Below, piece by piece: positions 12,701 through 26,278 of a DNA stretch of 64,000 nt. The DNA is from Osmia lignaria lignaria. Its lineage: Eukaryota; Arthropoda; Insecta; Hymenoptera; Megachilidae. The position numbers were made by a program, and so were the translations under genes. Within the stretch, counting starts at the first letter, position 1, and each line of letters opens with the position of its first letter. The stretch spans positions 9,300,001 to 9,364,000 of the forward strand of contig NW_027478167.1 in assembly GCF_051020975.1 (NCBI RefSeq). Reading direction: 5' to 3'. Under the pieces are notes generated by a model. It was not told the origin of the DNA. It saw only the letters and a list, made by a program, of their open reading frames with translations, and did no database searches.

Positions 12701-15700
12701 TCTTCTTGTTGTCCTTCTTCTGTACAGCTAAGCTGGAAGTGGCATTTGCGGCTCGCACTAGTGCAGAGTTATCTCAAAGAAAGGGGCCACGGTGTTTCTG
12801 TATCTCTATTATGTTGGTGCGGCTTCGGAACTTTTGAATATCTCGATATATCTCGAAAACTACGCTTCTGATCAAAAAACATCATAGAACATAAATTGTA
12901 GGAAACATAATTCTCTACACAAAACGTCTCTTAACATTTTGCCATAGCTCGCTTCGTTTCCGAGATATTTGCAGATTCAGCTCAAAGGAACGGGCCTGAC
13001 GGACATATTTCGAGATATTTCTTCTTCTTGTTGTTCTTCTTCTGCACAGCTAAGCTGGAAGTGGCATTTGCGGCTCGCACTAGTGCAGAGTTATCTCAAA
13101 GAAAGGGGCCACGGTGTTTCTGTATCTGTATTATGTTGGTGCGGCTTCGGAACTTTTAAATATCTTGATATATCTCGAGAACTACGCATCTGATCAAAAA
13201 ATATCATAGAACAGAAAAAGTAGCAAACTTCATTCTCTACAAAAAAGGTCTCTTAACATTTTGCCATAGCTCGCTTCGTTTCCGAGATATTTGCAGATTT
13301 ATCTCAAGGGAAGGGGCCTGACGGACATATTTCGAGATATTTCTTCTTCTTGTTGTCCTTCTTCTGCACAGCTAAGCTGAAGTGGCATTTGCGGCTCGCA
13401 CTAGTGCAGAGTTATCTCAAAGAAAGGGGCCACGGTGTTTCTGTATCTCTATTATGTTGGTACGGCTTCGGAACTTTTAAATATCTCGATATATCTCGAA
13501 AACTACGCTTCTGATCAAAAAATATCATAGAACATAAATTGTAGGAAACATAATTCTCTACAAAAAACGTCGCTTAACATTTTGCCATAGCTCGCTTCGT
13601 TTCCGAGATATTTGCAGATTCAGCTCAAAGGAACGGGCCTGACGGACATATTTCGAGATATTTCTTCTTCTTGTTGTCCTTCTTCTGTACAGCTAAGCTG
13701 GAAGTGGCATTTGCGGCTCGCACTAGTGCAGAGTTATCTCAAAGAAAGGGGCCACGGTGTTTCTGTATCTCTATTATGTTGGTGCGGCTTCGGAACTTTT
13801 AAATATCTTGATATATCTCGAGAACTACGCTTCTGATCAAAAAACATCATAGAACATAAATTGTAGGAAACATAATTCTCTACACAAAACGTCTCTTAAC
13901 ATTTTGCCATAGCTCGCTTCGTTTCCGAGATATTTGCAGATTCAGCTCAAAGGAACGGGCCTGACGGACATATTTCGAGATATTTCTTCTTCTTGTTGTT
14001 CTTCCTCTGCACAGCTAAGCTGGAAGTGGCATTTGCAGCTCGCAATAGTGCAGAGTTATCTCAAAGAAAGGGGCCACGGTGTTTCTGTATCTCTATTATG
14101 TTGGTGCGGCTTCGGAACTTTTAAATATCTTGATATATCTCGAGAACTACGCATCTGATCAAAAAATATCATAGAACATAAAAAGTAGGAAACTTAATTC
14201 TCTACAAAAAAGGTCTCTTAACATTTTGCCATAGCTCGCTTCGTTTCCGAGATATCTGCAGATTTATCTCAAGGGAAAGGGCCTGACGGACATATTTCGA
14301 GATATTTCTTCTTCTTGTTGTTCTTCTTCTGCACAGCTAAGCTGGAAGTGGCATTTGCGGCTCGCACTATTGCAGAGTTATCTCAAAGAAAGGGGCCACG
14401 GTGTTTCTGTATCTCTATTATGTTGGTGCGGCTTCGGAACTTTTAAATATCTTGATATATCTCGAGAACTACGCATCTGACCAAAAAATATCATAGAACA
14501 TAAAAAGTAGGAAACTTAATTCTCTACCAAAAAGGTCTCTTAACATTTTGCCATAGCTCGCTTCGTTTCCGAGATATTTGCAGATTTATCTCAAGTGAAG
14601 GGGCCTGACGGACATATTTCGAGATATTTCTTCTTCTTGTTGTTCTTCTTCTGCACAGCTAAGCTGGAAGTGGCATTTGCGGCTCGCACTAGTGCAGAGT
14701 TATCTCAAAGAAAGGGGCCACGGTGTTTCTGTATCTCTATTATGTTGGTGCGGCTTCGGAACTTTTAAATATCTTGATATATCTCGAGAACTACGCATCT
14801 GATCAAAAAATATCATAGAACAGAAAAGGTAGGAAACTTAATTCTCTACAAAAAAGGTCTCTTAACATTTTGCCATAGCTCGCTTCGTTTCCGAGATATT
14901 TGCAGATTTATCTCAAGGGAAGGGGCCTGACGGACATATTTCGAGATATTTCTTCTTCTTGTTGTCCTTCTTCTGCACAGCTAAGCTGAAGTGGCATTTG
15001 CGGCTCGCACTAGTGCAGAGTTATCTCAAAGAAAGGGGCCACGGTGTTTCTGTATCTCTATTATGTTGGTACGGCTTCGGAACTTTTAAATATCTCGATA
15101 TATCTCGAAAACTACGCTTCTGATCAAAAAATATCATAGAACATAAATTGTAGGAAACATAATTCTCTACAAAAAACTTCTCTTAACATTTTGCCATAGC
15201 TCGCTTCGTTTCCGAGATATTTGCAGATTCAGCTCAAAGGAACGGGCCTGACGGACATATTTCGAGATATTTCTTCTTCTTGTTGTCCTTCTTCTGTACA
15301 GCTAAGCTGGAAGTGGCATTTGCGGCTCGCACTAGTGCAGAGTTATCTCAAAGAAAGGGGCCACGGTGTTTCTGTATCTCTATTATGTTGGTGCGGCTTC
15401 GGAACTTTTGAATATCTCGATATATCTCGAAAACTACGCTTCTGATCAAAAAACATCATAGAACATAAATTGTAGGAAACATAATTCTCTACACAAAACG
15501 TCTCTTAACATTTTGCCATAGCTCGCTTCGTTTCCGAGATATTTGCAGATTCAGCTCAAAGGAACGGGCCTGACGGACATATCTCGAGATATTTCTTCTT
15601 CTTGTTGTTCTTCTTCTGCACAGCTAAGCTGGAAGTGGCATTTGCGGCTCGCACTAGTGCAGAGTTATCTCAAAGAAAGGGGCCACGGTGTTTCTGTATC

Positions 15701-16829
15701 TCTATTATGTTGGTGCGGCTTCGGAACTTTTAAATATCTTGATATATCTCGAGAACTACGCATCTGATCAAAAAATATCATAGAACAGAAAAAGTAGGAA
15801 ACTTAATTCTCTACAAAAAAGGTCTCTTAACATTTTGCCATAGCTCGCTTCGTTTCCGAGATATTTGCAGATTTATCTCAAGGGAAGGGGCCTGACGGAC
15901 ATATTTCGAGATATTTCTTCTTCTTGTTGTCCTTCTTCTGCACAGCTAAGCTGAAGTGGCATTTGCGGCTCGCACTAGTGCAGAGTTATCTCAAAGAAAG
16001 GGGCCACGGTGTTTCTGTATCTCTATTATGTTGGTACGGCTTCGGAACTTTTAAATATCTCGATATATCTCGAAAACTACGCTTCTGATCAAAAAATATC
16101 ATAGAACATAAATTGTAGGAAACATAATTCTCTACAAAAAACGTCGCTTAACATTTTGCCATAGCTCGCTTCGTTTCCGAGATATTTGCAGATTCAGCTC
16201 AAAGGAACGGGCCTGACGGACATATTTCGAGATATTTCTTCTTCTTGTTGTCCTTCTTCTGTACAGCTAAGCTGGAAGTGGCATTTGCGGCTCGCACTAG
16301 TGCAGAGTTATCTCAAAGAAAGGGGCCACGGTGTTTCTGTATCTCTATTATGTTGGTGCGGCTTCGGAACTTTTGAATATCTCGATATATCTCGAAAACT
16401 ACGCTTCTGATCAAAAAACATCATAGAACATAAATTGTCGGAAACATAATTCTCTACACAAAACGTCTCTTAACATTTTGCCATAGCTCGCTTCGTTTCC
16501 GAGATATTTGCAGATTCAGCTCAAAGGAACGGGCCTGACGGACATATTTCGAGATATTTCTTCTTCTTGTTGTTCTTCCTCTGCACAGCTAAGCTGGAAG
16601 TGGCATTTGCAGCTCGCAATAGTGCAGAGTTATCTCAAAGAAAGGGGCCACGGTGTTTCTGTATCTCTATTATGTTGGTGCGGCTTCGGAACTTTTAAAT
16701 ATCTTGATATATCTCGAGAAATACGCATCTGATCAAAAAATATCATAGAACATAAAAAGTAGGAAACTTAATTCTCTACAAATAAGATCTGTTAACATTT
16801 TGCCATAGCTCGCCTCGTTTCCGAGATAT
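9749..16829 (+). repeat. Zone 3: dispersed trimer pieces among mixed monomers
   Basis: Trimers like those of zone 2 reappear at about 12,003-13,255, 13,291-14,255, 14,900-15,864 and 15,865-16,829, separated by other monomers. Around 10,715 and 11,037 two adjacent monomers are almost identical, both preceded by 'aaacttcattctc'. The block 9,427-10,714 resembles 2,348-3,635, 7,079 bp to the left. The zone looks like an older higher-order array broken up by later exchanges. Confidence 0.75.
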
Positions 16830-19800
16830 TTGCAGATTTATCTCAAGGGAAGGGGCTTGACGGACATATTTCGAGATATTTCTTCTTCTCGTTGTTCTTC
16901 TTCTGCACAGCTAAGCTGGGAGTGGCGTTTGCAGCTCGCAATAGTGCAGAGTTATCTCAAAGAAAGGGGCCACGGTGTTTCTGTATCTCTATTATGTTGG
17001 TGCGGCTTCGGAACTTTTAAATATCTTGATATATCTCGAGAACGACGCGTCTGATCAAAAAATATCATAGAACATAAAAAGTAGGAAACATAATTCTCTA
17101 CAAAAAAGGTCTCTTAACATTTTGCCATAGCTCGCTTCGTTTCCGAGATATTTGCAGATGTATCTCAAGGGAAGGGGCCTGACGGACATATTTCGAGATA
17201 TTTCTTCTTCTTGTTGTTCTTCTTCTGCACAGCTAAGCTGGAAGTGGCATTTGCAGCTCGCAATAGTGCAGAGTTATCTCAAAGAAAGGGGCCACGGTGT
17301 TTCTGTACCTCTATTATGTTGGTGCGGCTTCGGAACTTTTAAGTATCTTGATATATCTCGAGAACTACGCATCTGATCAAAAAATATCATAGAACATAAA
17401 AAGTAGGAAACTTAATTCTCTACAAAAAAGGTATCTTAAGATTTTGCCATAGTTCGCTTCGTTTCCGAGATATTTGCAGATTTATCTCAAGGGAAGGGGC
17501 CTGACGGACATATTTCGAGATATTTCTTCTTCTTGTTGTTCTTCTTCTGCACAGCTAAGCTGGAAGTGGCATTTGCGGCTCGCACTAGTGCAGAGTTATC
17601 TCAAAGAAAGGGGCCACGGTGTTTCTGTATCTCTATTATGTTGGTGCGGCTTCGGAACTTTTAAATATCTTGATATATCTCGAGAACTACGCATCTGATC
17701 AAAAAATATCATAGAACATAAAAAGTAGGAAACTTAATTCTCTACAAATAAGGTCTCTTAACATTTTGCCATAGCTCGCTTCGTTTCCGAGATATTTGCA
17801 GATTTATCTCAAGGGAAGGGGCTTGACGGACATATTTCGAGATATTTCTTCTTCTCGTTGTTCTTCTTCTGCACAGCTAAGCTGGGAGTGGCGTTTGCAG
17901 CTCGCAATAGTGCAGAGTTATCTCAAAGAAAGGGGCCACGGTGTTTCTGTATCTCTATTATGTTGGTGCGGCTTCGGAACTTTTAAATATCTCGATATAT
18001 CTCGAAAACTACGCTTCTGATCAAAAAATATCATAGAACATAAATTGTAGGAAGCATAATTCTCTACAAAAAACGTCTCTTAACATTTTGCCATAGCTCG
18101 CTTCGTTTCCGAGATATTTGCAGATTCAGCTCAAAGGATCGGGCCTGACGGACATATTTCGAGATATTTCTTCTTCTTGTTGTTCTTCCTCTGCACAGCT
18201 AAGCTGGAAGTGGCATTTGCAGCTCGCAATAGTGCAGAGTTATCTCAAAGAAAGGGGCCACGGTGTTTCTGTATCTCTATTATGTTGGTGCGGCTCGGAA
18301 CTTTTAAATATCTTGATATATCTCGAGAACTACGCATCTGATCAAAAAATATCGTAGAACATAAAAAGTAGGAAACTTAATTCACTACAAAAAAGGTCTC
18401 TTAACATTTTGCCATAGCTCGCTTCGTTTCCGAGATATTTGCAGATTTATCTCAAGGGAAGGGGCCTGACGGACATATTTCGAGATATTTCTTCTTCTTG
18501 TTGTTCTTCTTCTGCACAGCTAAGCTGGAAGTGTCATTTGCGGCTCGCACTAGTGCAGAGTTATCTCAAAGAAAGGGGCCACGGTGTTTCTGTATCTCTA
18601 TTATGTTGGTGCGGCTTCGGAACTTTTAAATATCTTGATATATCTCGAGATCTACGCATCTGATCAAAAAATATCATAGAACATAGAAAGTAGGAAACTT
18701 AATTCTCAACAAAAAAGGTCTCTTAACATTTTGCCATAGCTCGCGTCGTTTCCGAGATATTTGCAGATTTCTCTCAAGGGAAGGGGCCTGACGGACATAT
18801 TTCGAGATATTTCTTCTTCTTGTTGTTCTTCTTCTGCACAGCTAAGCTGGAAGTGGCATTTGCAGCTCGCAATAGTGCAGAGTTATCGCAAAGAAAGGGG
18901 ACACGGTGTTTCTGTATCTCTATTATGTTGCTGCGGCTTCGGAACTTTTAAATATCTTGATATATCTCGAGAACTACGCATCTGATCAAAAAATATCATA
19001 GAACATAAAAAGTAGGAAACTTAATTCTCTACAAGAAAGGTTTCTTAACATTTTGCCATAGCTCGCTTGGTTTCCGAGATATTTGCAGATTTATCTCAAG
19101 GGATGGGGCCTGACGGACATATTTCGAGATATTTCTTCTTCTTGTTGTTCTTCTTCTGCACAGCTAAGCTGGAAGTGGCATTTGCAGCTCGCAATAGTGC
19201 AGAGTTATCTCAAAGAAAGCGGCCACGGTGTTTCTGTACCTCTATTATGTTGGTGCAGCTTCGGAACTTTTAAATATCTTGATATATCTCGAGATCTACG
19301 CATCTGATCAAAAAATATCATAGAACATAAAAAGTAGGAAACTTAATTCTCTACAAAAAAGGTGTCTTAACATTTTGCCATAGCTCGCTTCGTTTCCGAG
19401 ATATTGGCAGATTTATTTCAAGGGAAGGGGCCTGACGGACATATTTCGAGATATTTCTTCTTCTTGTTGTTCTTCTTCTGCACAGCTAAGCTGGAAGTGG
19501 CATTTGCGGCTCGCACTAGTGCAGAGTTATCTCAAGGAAAGGGGCCACGGTGTTTCTGTATCTCTATTATGTAGGTGCGGCTTCGGAACTTTTAAATATC
19601 TTGATATATCTCGAGAACTACGCATCTGATCAAAAAATATCATAGAACATAAAAAGTAGGAAACTTAATTCTCTACAAAAAAGGTCTCTTAACATTTTGC
19701 CATAGCTCGCTTCGTTTCCGAGATATTTGCAGATTTATCTCAGGGGAAGGGGCCTAACGGACATATTTCGTGTTATTTCTTCTTCTTGTTGTTCTTCTTC

Positions 19801-21448
19801 TGCACAGCTAAGCTGGAAGTGGCATTTGCAGCTCGCAATAGTGCAGAGTTATCTCAAAGAAAGGGGCCACGGTGTTTCTGTATCTCTATTATGTTGGTGC
19901 GGCTTCGGAACTTTTAAATATCTTGATATATCTCAAGAACAACGCATCTGATCAAAAAATATCATAGAACATAAAAAGTAGGAAACTTAATTCTCTACAA
20001 CAAAGGTCTCTAAACATTTTGCCATAGCTCGCTTCGTTTCCGAGATATTTGCAGATTTATCTCGAGGGAAGGGGCCTGACGGACATATTTCGAGATATTT
20101 CTTCTTCTTGTTGTTCTTCTTCTGCACAGCTAAGCTCGAAGTGGCATTTGCGGCTCGCACTAGTGCAGAGTTATCTCAAAGAAAGGGGCCACGGTGTTTC
20201 TGTACCTCTATTATGTTGGTGCAGCTTCGGAGCTTTTAAATATCTTGATATATCTCGAGAACTACGCATCTGATCAAAAAATATCATAGAACATAAAAAG
20301 TAGGAAACCTAATTCTCTACAAAAAAGGTCTCTTAACATTTTGCCGTAGCTCGCTTCGTTTCCGAGATATTTGCAGATTTATCTCAAGGGAAGGGGCCTG
20401 ACGGACATATTTCGAGATATTTCTTCTTCTTGTTGTTCTTCTTCTGCACAGCTAAACTGGAAGTGGCATTTCCAGCTCGCAATAGTGCAGAGTTATCTCA
20501 AAGAAAGGGGCCACGGTGTTTCTGTATCTCTATTATGTTGGTGCGGCTTCGGAACTTTTAAATATCTCGATATATCTCGAGAACTACGCATCTGATCAAA
20601 AAATATCATAGAACATAAAAAGTAGGAAACTTAATTCTCTACAAATAAGGTCTCTTAACATTTTGCCATAGCTCGCTTCGTTTCCGAGATATTTGCAGAT
20701 TTATCTCAAGGGAAGGGGCTTGACGGACATATTTCGAGATATTTCTTCTTCTCGTTGTTCTTCTTCTGCACAGCTAAGCTGGAAGTGGCGTTTGCAGCTC
20801 GCAATAGTGCAGAGTTATCTCAAAGAAAGGGGCCACGGTGTTTCTGTATCCCTATTATGTTGGTGCGGCTTCGGAACTTTTAAATATCTCGATATATCTC
20901 GAAAACTACGCTTCTGATCAAAAAATATCATAGAAAATAAATTGTAGGAAACATAATTCTCTACAAAAAACGTCTCTTAACATTTTGCCATAGCTCGCTT
21001 CGTTTCCGAGATATTTGCAGATTCAGCTCAAAGGAACTGGCCTGACGGACATATTTCGAGATATTTCTTCTTCTTGTTGTTCTTCCTCTGCACAGCTAAG
21101 CTGGAAGTGGCATTTGCAGCTCGCAATAGTGCAGAGTTATCTCAAAGAAAGGGGCCACGGTGTTTCTGTATCTCTATTATGTTGGTGCGGCTTCGGAACT
21201 TTTAAATATCTCGATATATCTCGAAAACTACGCTTCTGATCAAAAAATATCATAGAACATAAATTGTAGGAAACATAATTCTCTACAAAAAACGTCTCTA
21301 AACATTTTGCCATAGCTCGCTTCGTTTCCGAGATATTTGCAGATTCAGCTCAAAGGAACTGGCCTGACGGACATATTTCGACATATTTCTTCTTCTTGTT
21401 GTTCTTCTTCTGCACAGCTAAGCTGGAAGTGGCATTTGCGGCTCGCAC
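16830..21448 (+). repeat. Zone 4: mixed and more diverged monomers
   Basis: No clean higher-order period is visible. Monomers at 16,830 and 17,796 share 'gggcttgacgg', 'cttctcgttg' and 'gctgggagtggcg'. Several copies carry private changes, such as 'tttctctcaag' at 18,770, 'gttatcgcaaag' at 18,881, 'cgtgttatttc' at 19,769 and 'atgtaggtgcgg' at 19,569. The unit at 18,118 lacks one T in 'ggctcggaac' and shares further rare changes with the unit at 30,997. Confidence 0.75.
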
Positions 21449-24400
21449 TAGTGCAGAGTTATCTCAAAGAAAGGGGCCACGGTGTTTCTGTATCTCTATC
21501 ATGTTGGTGCGGCTTCGGAACTTTTAAATATCTCGATATATTTCGAAAACTACGCTTCTGATCAAGAAATATCATAGAACATAAATTGTAGGAAACATAA
21601 TTCTCTACAAAAAAGGTCTCTTAACATTTTGCCATAGCTCGCTTCGTTTCCGAGATATTTGCAGATATATCTCAAGGGAAGGGGCCTGACGGACATATTT
21701 CGAGATATTTCTTCTTCTTGTTGTTCTTCTTCTGCACAGCTAAGCTGGAAGTGGCATTTGCGGCTCGCACTAGTGCAGAGTTATCTCAAAGAAAGGGGCC
21801 ACGGTGTTTCTGTATCTCTATTATGTTGGTGCGGCTTCGGAACTTTTAAATATCTCGATATATCTCGAAAACTACGCTTCTGATCAAAAAATATCATAGA
21901 ACATAAATTGTAGGAAACATAATTCTCTACAAAAAAGGTCTCTTAACATTTTGCCATAGCTCGCTTCGTTTCCGAGATATTTGCAGATTCAGCTCAAAGG
22001 AACTGGCCTGACGGACATATTTCGAGATATTTCTTCTTCTTGTTGTTCTTCTTCTGCACAGCTAAGCTGGAAGTGGCATTTACAGCTCGCAATAGTGCAG
22101 AGTTATCTCAAAGAAAGGGGCCACGGTGTTTCTGTATCTCTATTATGTTGGTGCGGCTTCGGAACTTTTAAATATCTTGATATATCTCGAGAACTACGCA
22201 TCTGATCCAAAAATATCATAGAACATAAATAGTAGGAAACTTAATTCTCAACAAAAAAGGTCTCTCAACATTTTGCCATAGCTCGCTTCGTTTCCGAGAT
22301 ATTTGCAGATTTATCTCAAGGGAAGGGGCCTGACGGACATATTTCGAGATATTTCTTCTTCTTGTTGTTCTTCTTCTGCACAGCTAAGCTGGAAGTGGCA
22401 TTTGCGGCTCGCACTAGTGCAGAGTTATCTCAAAGAAAGGGGCCACGGTGTTTCTGTATCTCTATTATGTTGGTGCGGCTTCGGAACTTTTAAATATCTC
22501 GATATATCTCGAAAACCACGCTTCTGATCAAAAAATATCATAGAACATGAATTGTAGGAAACATAATTCTCTACAAAAAAGGTCTCTTAACATTTTGCCA
22601 TAGCTCGCTTCGTTTCCGAGATATTTGCAGATTCAGCTCAAAGGAACTGGCCTGACGGACATATTTCGAGATATTTCTTCTTCTTGTTGTTCTTCTTCTG
22701 CACAGCTAAGCTGGAAGTGGCATTTACAGCTCGCAATAGTGCAGAGTTATCTCAAAGAAAGGGGCCACGGTGTTTCTGTATCTCTATTATGTTGGTGCGG
22801 CTTCGGAACTTTTAAATATCTTGATATATCTCGAGAACTACGCATCTGATCAAAAAATATCATAGAACACAAAAAGTAGGAAACTTAATTCTCTACAAAA
22901 AAGGTCTCTTAACATTTTGCCATAGCTTGCTTCGTTTCCGAGATATTTGCAGATTTATCTCAAGGGAAGGGGCCTGACGGACATATTTCGAGATATTTCT
23001 TCTTCTTGTTGTTCTTCTTCTGCACAGCTGAGCTGGAAGTGGCATTTGCAGGTCGCAATAGTGCAGAGTTATCTCAAAGAAAGGGGCCACGGTGTTTCTG
23101 TATCTCTATTATGTTGGTGCGGCTTCGGAACTTTTAAATATTTCGATATATCTCGAAAACTACGCTTCTGATCAAAAAATATCATAGAACGTAAATTGTA
23201 GGAAACATTATTCTCTACAAAAAAGGTCTCTTAACATTTTGCCATAGCTCGCTTCGTTTCCGAGATATTTGCAGATTCATCTCAAGGGAAGGGGTCTGAC
23301 GGACATATTTCGAGATATTTCTTCTTCTTGTTGTTCTTCTTCTGCACAGCTAAGCTGGAAGTGGCATTTGCAGCTCGCAATAGTGCAGAGTTATCTCAAA
23401 GAGAGGGGCCACGGTGTTTCTGTATCTCTATTATGTTGGTGCGGCTTCGGAACTTTTAAATATCTTGATATATCTCGAGAACTACGCATCTGATCAAAAA
23501 ATATCATAGAAGATAAAAAGTAGGAAACTTAATTCTCTACAAAAAAGGTCTCTTAACATTTTGCCATAGCTCGCTTCGTTTCCGAGATATTTGCATATTT
23601 ATCTCAAGGGAAGGGGCCTGACGGACATATTTCGAGATATTTCTTCTTCTTGTTGTTCTTCTTCTGCACAGCTGAGCTGGAAGTGGCATTTGCAGGTCGC
23701 AATAGTGCAGAGTTATCTCAAAGAAAGGGGCCACGGTGTTTCTGTATCTCTATTATGTTGGTGCGGCTTCGGAACTTTTAAATATTTCGATATATCTCGA
23801 AAACTACGCTTCTGATCAAAAAATATCATAGAACGTAAATTGTAGGAAACATTATTCTCTACAAAAAAGGTCTCTTAACATTTTGCCATAGCTCGCTTCG
23901 TTTCCGAGATATTTGCAGATTCATCTCAAGGGAAGGGGTCTGACGGACATATTTCGAGATATTTCTTCTTCTTGTTGTTCTTCTTCTGCACAGCTAAGCT
24001 GGAAGTGGCATTTGCAGCTCGCAATAGTGCAGAGTTATCTCAAAGAGAGGGGCCACGGTGTTTCTGTATCTCTATTATGTTGGTGCGGCTTCGGAACTTT
24101 TAAATATCTTGATATATCTCGAGAACTACGCATCTGATCAAAAAATATCATAGAAGATAAAAAGTAGGAAACTTAATTCTCTACAAAAAAGGTCTCTTAA
24201 CATTTTGCCATAGCTCGCTTCGTTTCCGAGATATTTGCATATTTATCTCAAGGGAAGGGGCCTGACGGACATATTTCGAGATATTTCTTCTTCTTGTTGT
24301 TCTTCTTCTGCACAGCTAAGCTGGAAGTGGCATTTGCGGCTCGCACTATTGCAGAGTTATCTCAAAGAAAGGGGCCACGGTGTTTCTGTATCTCTATTAT

Positions 24401-26278
24401 GTTGGTGCGGCTTCGGAACTTTTAAATATCTCGATATATCTCGAAAACTACGCTTCTGATCAAAAAATATCATAGAACATAAATTGTAGGAAGCATAATT
24501 CTCTACAAAAAACGTCTCTTAACATTTTGCCATAGCTCGCTTCGTTTCCGAGATATTTGCAGATTCAGCTCAAAGGATCGGGCCTGACGGACATATTTCG
24601 AGATATTTCTTCTTCTTGTTGTTCTTCCTCTGCACAGCTAAGCTGGAAGTGGCATTTGCAGCTCGCAAGGGTGCAGAGTTATCTCAAAGAGAGGGGCCAC
24701 GGTGTTTCTGTGTCTCTATTATGTTGGTGCGGCTTCGGAACTTTTAAGTATCTTGATATATCTCGAGAACTACGCATCTGATCAAAAAATATCATACAAC
24801 ATAAAAAGTAGGAAACTTCATTCTCTACAAGAAAGGTCTCTTAACATTTTGCCATAGCTCGCTTCGTTTCCGAGATATTTGCAGATTTATCCCAAGTGAA
24901 GGGGCCTGACGGACATATTTCGAGATATTTCTTCTTCTTGTTGTCCTTCTTCTGCACAGCTAAGCTGGAAGTGGCATTTGCAGCTCGCAAGGGTGCAGAG
25001 TTATCTCAAAGAGAGGGGCCACGGTGTTTCTGTATCTCTATTATGTTGGTGCGGCTTCGGAACTTTTAAGTATCTTGATATATCTCGAGAACTACGCATC
25101 TGATCAAAAAATATCATACAACATAAAAAGTAGGAAACTTCATTCTCTACAAAAAAGGTCTCTTAACATTTTGCCATAGCTCGCTTCGTTTCCGAGATAT
25201 TTGCAGATTTATCCCAAGTGAAGGGGCCTGACGGACATATTTCGAGATATTTCTTCTTCTTGTTGTCCTTCTTCTGCACAGCTAAGCTGGAAGTGGCATT
25301 TGCGGCTCGCACTAGTGCAGAGTTATCTCAAAGAAAGGGGCCACGGTGTTTCTGTATCTCTATTATGTTGGTGCGGCTTCGGAACTTTTGAATATCTCGA
25401 TATATCTCGAAAACTACGCTTCTGATCAAAAAACATCATAGAACATAAAAAGTAGGAAACATAATTCTCTACACAAAACGTCTCTTAACATTTTGCCATA
25501 GCTCGTTTCGTTTCCGAGATATTTGCAGATTCAGCTCAAAGGAACTGGCCTGACGGACATATTTCGAGATATTTCTTCTTCTTGTTGTTCTTCCTCTGCA
25601 CAGCTAAGCTGGAAGTGGCATTTGCGGCTCGCACTAGTGCAGAGTTATCTCAAAGAAAGGGGCCACGGTGTTTCTGTATCTCTATTATGTTGGTGCGGCT
25701 TCGGAACTTTTAAATATCTTGATATATCTCGAGAACTACGCATCTGATCAAAAAATGTCATAGAACATAAAAAGTAGGAAACTTAATTCTCTACAAAAAA
25801 GGTATCTTAACATTTTGCCATAGTTCGCTTCGTTTCCGAGATATTTGCAGATTTGTCTCAAGGGAAGGGGCCTGACGGACATATTTCGAGATATTTCTTC
25901 TTCTTGTTGTTCTTCTTCTGCACAGCTAAGCTGGAAGTGGCATTTGCAGGTCGCACTAGTGCAGAGTTATCTCAAAGAAAGGGGCCACGGTGTTTCTGTA
26001 TCTCTATTATGTTGGTGCGGCTTCGGAACTTTTAAATATCTCGATATATCTCGAAAACTACGCTTCTGATCAAAAAATATCATAGAACATAAATTGTAGG
26101 AAGCATAATTCTCTACAAAAAACGTCTCTTAACATTTTGCCATAGCTCGCTTCGTTTCCGAGATATTTGCAGATTCAGCTCAAAGGATCGGGCCTGACGG
26201 ACATATTTCGAGATATTTCTTCTTCTTGTTGTTCTTCCTCTGCACAGCTAAGCTGGAAGTGGCATTTGCAGCTCGCAA
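21449..26278 (+). repeat. 4,830-bp (15-monomer) block, copy 1 of a tandem duplication
   Basis: Compared base by base at many positions with the sequence 4,830 bp downstream, I found no difference from 21,449 to 26,329. Shared rare marks include 'tatctctatcatg' (21,491), 'atcaagaaat' (21,561), 'tgatccaaaa' (22,204), 'gaacacaaaaag' (22,866), 'gcatattt' (23,593 and 24,237), 'gtgtctctatt' (24,711), 'ctacaagaaagg' (24,824) and 'aaaatgtcatag' (25,753). Left of 21,449 the two copies differ at several sites, which fixes the boundary. Confidence 0.93.
22947..24234 (+). repeat. Nested 644-bp dimer duplication inside copy 1
   Basis: Monomers at 22,947 and 23,591 share 'cagctgagctgg', 'gcaggtcgcaatag' and 'aaatatttcgatat'. 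Monomers at 23,269 and 23,913 share 'gattcatctcaag', 'ggggtctgacgg', 'agagaggggcc' and are followed by 'atagaagataaaaag'. The visible differences are 'gcagattt' against 'gcatattt' at the start of the dimer and a C/T in 'tagctcgc'/'tagcttgc' before it. The same dimer pair recurs at 27,777-29,064 in copy 2, so it predates the 4,830-bp duplication. Confidence 0.88.

Noticed and set aside
22893..23090. Recurrent 65-codon minus-strand frames with an arginine-rich stretch (for example also 27,723, 46,398 and 53,157)
   Set aside because: They are the reverse of the TTC tract and appear only in certain monomer classes. No independent support.
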